From: CAZFZQ01 sp964522845
GTDB lineage: Bacteria > Patescibacteriota > Patescibacteriia > GCA-002772895
Assembly (NCBI GenBank): GCA_964522845.1
Contig: CAZFZQ010000038.1
Coordinates: 1-8,213 of the forward strand
DNA length: 8,213 nt
Direction: 5' to 3'
The notes below the pieces were generated by a model. It worked only from the letters and a program-made list of their open reading frames with translations. It was not told the DNA's origin and did not search any database. The position numbers and the translations under genes are program-made. Shown here piece by piece: positions 6,036-8,213 of this stretch (within the stretch, counting starts at the first letter, position 1; every line of letters begins with the position of its first letter).

Positions 6036-6156
6036 GGATAATGCGAATGCGCAGTAGCGCCACGAATAATACTAATAAAAAGGCCTCACAAAAAATTGCG
6101 AGGTCTTTTTATATAATTCGCATTATTAGTGGGCGTAGTCGCCATCCGCATTATCC
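6036..6156. repeat. 121-bp long inverted repeat enclosing the hppA terminator
   Basis: GGATAATGCG (6036-6045) returns inverted at 6147-6156. Over the first 41 positions the two arms agree at 30, and then lead into the terminator stem. Each arm also contains its own small hairpin: GCGC-AGTA-GCGC (6049-6060) on the left and GGCG-TAGT-CGCC (6132-6143) on the right. The whole could fold as a three-branched structure. No coding capacity and no evident target-site duplication. Confidence 0.8.
6077..6110. terminator. Intrinsic terminator of hppA
   Basis: AAAAAGGCCTC (6077-6087) pairs with GAGGTCTTTTT (6100-6110) with one G-U pair, and CAA/TTG extends it inward past one mismatch to an AAAA loop. It ends in a T-run on the plus strand; the A-run on the left would also give a U-tract on the minus strand. 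It lies at the centre of the larger inverted repeat, 48 nt after the hppA stop. Confidence 0.88.
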
Positions 6157-6163
6157 TTATCTA

Positions 6164-6192
6164 TTGACAATTTTCAAAAATTATGATAGTGT
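6164..6192 (+). promoter_or_regulatory. Promoter of the small tail-anchored protein gene
   Basis: Consensus -35 TTGACA (6164-6169), 17-bp spacer ending in TGA (extended -10), -10 TAGTGT (6187-6192). Predicted start near 6199 gives a leader of about 18 nt that contains the strong GGAGGA ribosome site. It begins 8 nt after the large inverted repeat ends. Confidence 0.65.
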
Positions 6193-6216
6193 GCCATTAT
6201 CACCGTGGAGGAAAAT

Positions 6217-6573
6217 ATGAGCCCTTTCAAAAACGATCTTGAGGCGGCCATCGCCCGCGCGGAATCCGCAGAGCAGGAAAAAAGAAAGTTGGAGCAAGAA
6301 AAAAACAGTTTGGAACGGCAGATTGCCGCTTTGCAAAACCCGGCACCGCCCGCACCCCCGGCTCCGCCAGCACGAACGCCGCTCGAACCGCCAGTAAATA
6401 TTGAATTTGCCGACCACCCATCCAAACCCGATAAGTACTATATCAGACAGGGCGAAGTTTACCGCGTTGGACAAAAACGAGATGAACTAATTGGAGAAAA
6501 TACCCAAGCTGGTGGCCTTGCCTTTATCATTTGTTTTATAATTTTTGTCATATTTTGTTCCTTTTATCGCTAA
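6217..6573 (+). CDS. Small coiled-coil, proline-rich, tail-anchored membrane protein of unknown function, 118 aa
   Basis: Not recognised as a known family. The start at 6217 is preferred because GGAGGA (6207-6212) sits at normal distance; a GTG at 6205 in frame would overlap that site. Residues 6-40 are a charged Glu/Lys/Gln/Leu-rich coiled coil, 42-59 a (APP)n proline-rich spacer, 60-95 a small polar segment (YYIRQGEVYRVG), and 99-116 (GGLAFIICFIIFVIFCSF) a single C-terminal membrane helix ending in Tyr-Arg. With no signal peptide the topology would be tail-anchored with the coiled coil in the cytoplasm. It has its own promoter and terminator. Role unknown; a coiled-coil scaffold or adaptor on the membrane is only a guess. 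Confidence 0.8.
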   Translation: MSPFKNDLEAAIARAESAEQEKRKLEQEKNSLERQIAALQNPAPPAPPAPPARTPLEPPVNIEFADHPSKPDKYYIRQGEVYRVGQKRDELIGENTQAGGLAFIICFIIFVIFCSFYR

Positions 6574-6581
6574 AAACCATC

Positions 6582-6601
6582 GCAGCCCCAGGCTGCTTTT
6601 T
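6582..6601 (+). terminator. Intrinsic terminator after the small membrane protein gene
   Basis: GCAGCC (6582-6587), 3-nt loop CCA, GGCTGC (6591-6596), followed by five Ts. It begins 9 nt after the stop codon; AAAAA upstream can extend the pairing loosely. Confidence 0.85.
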
Positions 6602-6607
6602 CATTCC

Positions 6608-6658
6608 GCGACCGGACTCCCTATAGTTCTTCGTATTTTGTCTTCGGAGTCCGGTCGC
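6608..6658. repeat. 51-bp element with perfect 13-bp inverted repeats
   Basis: GCGACCGGACTCC (6608-6620) and GGAGTCCGGTCGC (6646-6658) are exact inverted copies around a 25-nt AT-rich middle. No T-run follows, and it lies between a terminator and the tig promoter, so it is probably a dispersed palindromic element and not a working terminator for either gene. No second copy exists in this window. Confidence 0.8.
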
Positions 6659-6669
6659 CTAAAGTCCCC

Positions 6670-6698
6670 TTGACATTCCTATTTTTTTCTGCTACACT
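6670..6698 (+). promoter_or_regulatory. Promoter of tig
   Basis: Consensus -35 TTGACA (6670-6675), 17-bp spacer ending in TGC, -10 TACACT (6693-6698); an extended -10 promoter with the same core as the tRNA-Cys promoter. Predicted start near 6705 gives a leader of about 77 nt. Confidence 0.8.
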
Positions 6699-6728
6699 TC
6701 TTATAACTTTAATCTTAACTAAATCGCG

Positions 6729-6766
6729 CGAATATTCGTAATTCGTATATTCGTATTCGATTCGTA
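6729..6766. repeat. ATTCG tandem-type repeat in the tig leader
   Basis: Five ATTCG cores (starting 6734, 6741, 6749, 6755 and 6760) spaced 5-8 bp apart, the first inside the palindrome CGAATATTCG (6729-6738). It occupies the middle of the tig 5' untranslated region. I recall similar AT-rich repeats in Parcubacteria intergenic regions, but no other copy lies in this window. Confidence 0.75.
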
Positions 6767-6781
6767 ATTAGCTTCCCATTT

Positions 6782-8056
6782 ATGAAATGCGTTGTCAAAA
6801 ACCTGCCTAAAAGCCAGATTGAAATCACCATCACTCTCTCCACGGAAGAAGTTAAGCCATACATGCAAAAGGCGGCCGAACACATGTCCGAGCACTCAAA
6901 AATTGAAGGCTTCCGTCCGGGGCACGCGCCTTATGATATTGTAAAATCGCGCTTTGGCGAACAAGCCATTTTGGAAGAAGCTGCCGATGTCATTGTCAGA
7001 AAAAATTATTTTCAAGCCATAAAAGACAATAATCTGCAAACTATTTCCCAGCCAAAAATTGAAGTTACAAAAATAGCTCCGGGCAATCCTTTTGAATTTA
7101 AAGCCACAGTCGCCACTCTGCCGGAAGTAAAGCTTGGCGAATACAAAAATTTGGGATTGAAAAAAGAAACCTCGGCCGTAGCCGACGAACAGATTGAAAA
7201 AGCTCTGCGCGATCTTTCCAAAATGCAGAGCAAAGAGGCGCCGACCGACAAAACCGCAACTGCCAAAGACAAAGTTTTGGTGGATATGGAAATGTTAAAA
7301 GACGGCGTGGCAATTGACGGCGGCATGACAAAAGATATGGCTGTTTATCTCGCCGAACAACACTACATTCCGGGATTTAACGACCATCTCGCGGGTTTAA
7401 AAAAAGGCGATGAAAAAACTTTCTCTTTGGATTTCCCCGAGAGTCATTATCAAAAACATTTAGCCGGAGCAAAAGTTGATTTCAAAATAAAAGTAAAAGA
7501 TGTCTACGAGATTACTCCGCCGGAAATTGATGAAGAGTTTGCCAAAAAATTGGGGCAAAAATCTCTCGCTGACCTAAAGGCCTTGATCCGCAAAAACATG
7601 GAAGCCGAAACCGTGATGAAAGATGATGAAAAATGGGAAGCTATGATTTTGAATAAAATCGTTGGCGATTCCAAGTTCGGCGAAATCCCTGAAGTTCTTA
7701 TCAATGAAGAATCGCACAAAATGGTGCACGAGTTGGAACACAATGTGAAACATGAAGGAATGCAATTTGATGATTATTTGAAAAGCGTCAATAAAAAAGA
7801 ATCTGATTTGCTTTTGGAGTTTGCGCCCGAAGCCGTGAAGCGCATCAAGATCGCGCTTGCGATCCGCACCATCGGCAAGGCTGAAAATATTGAGGCGACG
7901 GACAAAGAAACGGCGGAAGAAATGGAAAAATTGATGAACGCTTACAAAGATAATCCGGAAATGCAAAAACAAATCCGCGAACCCGGTTTCGCCGACTATC
8001 TCCACACGCGCATCGAAAACAGAAAAACTCTGGAACTTATCAAAAAGAATAACTAA
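6782..8056 (+). CDS. tig: Trigger factor, ribosome-associated chaperone / peptidyl-prolyl isomerase, 424 aa
   Basis: Binds the ribosome at the exit tunnel and shields nascent chains. The length is close to the usual 430 residues and all three domains are present. The N-terminal ribosome-binding domain (1 to about 115) has the signature loop GFRPGHAP at 43-50 followed by YDIVKSRFG. The FKBP-like isomerase domain lies at about 152-242, with the typical GFNDHLAGLKKGDEKTFSLDFPE. The C-terminal helical chaperone domain follows, beginning with the linker ITPPEIDEEFAKKLG and then long charged helices to the Lys/Asn-rich end. The ATG at 6782 has no Shine-Dalgarno (upstream is pyrimidine-rich), but it begins the family's usual first beta strand. 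In many bacteria tig is followed by clpP/clpX; here a HicB-family gene follows 15 nt later, with its own promoter across the tig stop. Confidence 0.97.
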   Translation: MKCVVKNLPKSQIEITITLSTEEVKPYMQKAAEHMSEHSKIEGFRPGHAPYDIVKSRFGEQAILEEAADVIVRKNYFQAIKDNNLQTISQPKIEVTKIAPGNPFEFKATVATLPEVKLGEYKNLGLKKETSAVADEQIEKALRDLSKMQSKEAPTDKTATAKDKVLVDMEMLKDGVAIDGGMTKDMAVYLAEQHYIPGFNDHLAGLKKGDEKTFSLDFPESHYQKHLAGAKVDFKIKVKDVYEITPPEIDEEFAKKLGQKSLADLKALIRKNMEAETVMKDDEKWEAMILNKIVGDSKFGEIPEVLINEESHKMVHELEHNVKHEGMQFDDYLKSVNKKESDLLLEFAPEAVKRIKIALAIRTIGKAENIEATDKETAEEMEKLMNAYKDNPEMQKQIREPGFADYLHTRIENRKTLELIKKNN

Positions 8057-8065
8057 TGCTATAAT
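8037..8065 (+). promoter_or_regulatory. Promoter of the HicB-family gene, overlapping the tig stop; leaderless
   Basis: -35 TTATCA (8037-8042) inside the last tig codons, 17-bp spacer, perfect extended -10 TGC-TATAAT (8057-8065). The usual start distance puts transcription at about 8072, which is the A of the ATG, so the message should be leaderless; there is no ribosome site in the 6 nt between the -10 and the ATG. Confidence 0.7.
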
Positions 8066-8071
8066 TTTTAC

Positions 8072-8213
8072 ATGACCCATACATTAACTTCCATCATCAA
8101 TAAAGAAGGGAAATGGTACGTCGCGCAATGTGCTGAATTAGGCGTTGCCAGCCAAGGGAAAAATATTGATGAAGCGAAAAAAAATCTCAAAGAAGCCGTA
8201 GAATTATATTTGG
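8072..8213 (+). CDS. HicB-family antitoxin-like protein, partial at right edge (first 47 aa)
   Basis: The visible residues include GKWYVAQCAELGVASQGKNI and then DEAKKNLKEAVELYL, the standard HicB N-terminal pattern (an N-terminal strand, then W/Y-V-A-x-C-x-E-L-x-V-x-S-Q-G, then D-E-A-x-x-N-L-x-E-A). In type II HicAB systems this partial RNase H-like domain neutralises the HicA mRNA interferase, and many HicB proteins add a DNA-binding C-terminus. The usual order is hicA then hicB; no hicA lies upstream here, so this is either an orphan or a reversed hicB-hicA pair with the toxin beyond the edge. The C-terminus is not visible. Confidence 0.8.
   Translation, partial: MTHTLTSIINKEGKWYVAQCAELGVASQGKNIDEAKKNLKEAVELYL

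Noticed and set aside
6705..6781. Riboswitch or structured attenuator in the tig leader
   Set aside because: The sequence is an AT-rich short repeat with no known aptamer features and no terminator/antiterminator pair.
7574..8080. 168-codon Phe-rich frame on the minus strand
   Set aside because: Antisense to tig; the Phe/His richness is what the reverse complement of Lys/Glu/Met codons produces.
1..8213. TGA recoded as glycine (SR1/Gracilibacteria code)
   Set aside because: All identified genes end with TAA and read through without needing TGA as sense.

Overview
The window looks like chromosome from a Candidate Phyla Radiation bacterium (Patescibacteria, probably Parcubacteria). The evidence is indirect. 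Gene spacing is compact with frequent strand changes, all five visible stop codons are TAA, and TGA is never needed as a sense codon, which argues against the SR1 and Gracilibacteria lineages that read TGA as glycine. The gene set is a small-genome housekeeping set (polA, tRNA-Cys, an envelope M23 peptidase, a membrane pyrophosphatase, trigger factor). The gaps, and two coding regions, carry short repeats of the kind common in these genomes. No taxonomic marker such as 16S rRNA is present, so this is inference.

Layout, left to right. Positions 1-1339 hold the N-terminal half of DNA polymerase I on the minus strand, running off the left edge. It contains an in-frame 54-bp palindrome and an in-frame 7-bp tandem repeat. 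A tRNA-Cys(GCA) gene with its own promoter faces the other way (1422-1497) and is directly followed by a small element bounded by 16-bp inverted repeats (1493-1623). Next is a probable lipoprotein of unknown function (1648-2463). A shared bidirectional terminator separates it from a convergent LysM/M23 cell-wall hydrolase on the minus strand (2505-3800). A 234-bp divergent intergenic region with a 108-bp imperfect palindrome follows. Then come the plus-strand genes: hppA (4035-6029), a small coiled-coil tail-anchored protein (6217-6573), tig (6782-8056) and the start of a HicB-family antitoxin gene (8072 to the right edge).

The genes do not form one pathway. Nearly every gene appears to be its own transcription unit, with a recognisable sigma70-type promoter (often an extended -10 with 17-bp spacing) and, for several, an intrinsic terminator. 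Shared themes are envelope and energy (lipoprotein, murein hydrolase, proton-pumping pyrophosphatase, membrane-anchored small protein) and core information processing (PolA, tRNA-Cys, trigger factor).

I did not find a defence island, CRISPR array, phage module or other obviously new multigene system. The most unusual signal is the repeat content. Different palindromic or tandem elements occupy most gaps, one supplies or surrounds a terminator, and two are translated: one as an interdomain linker in PolA, and a relative of the same repeat as the hydrophobic core of a lipoprotein signal peptide.
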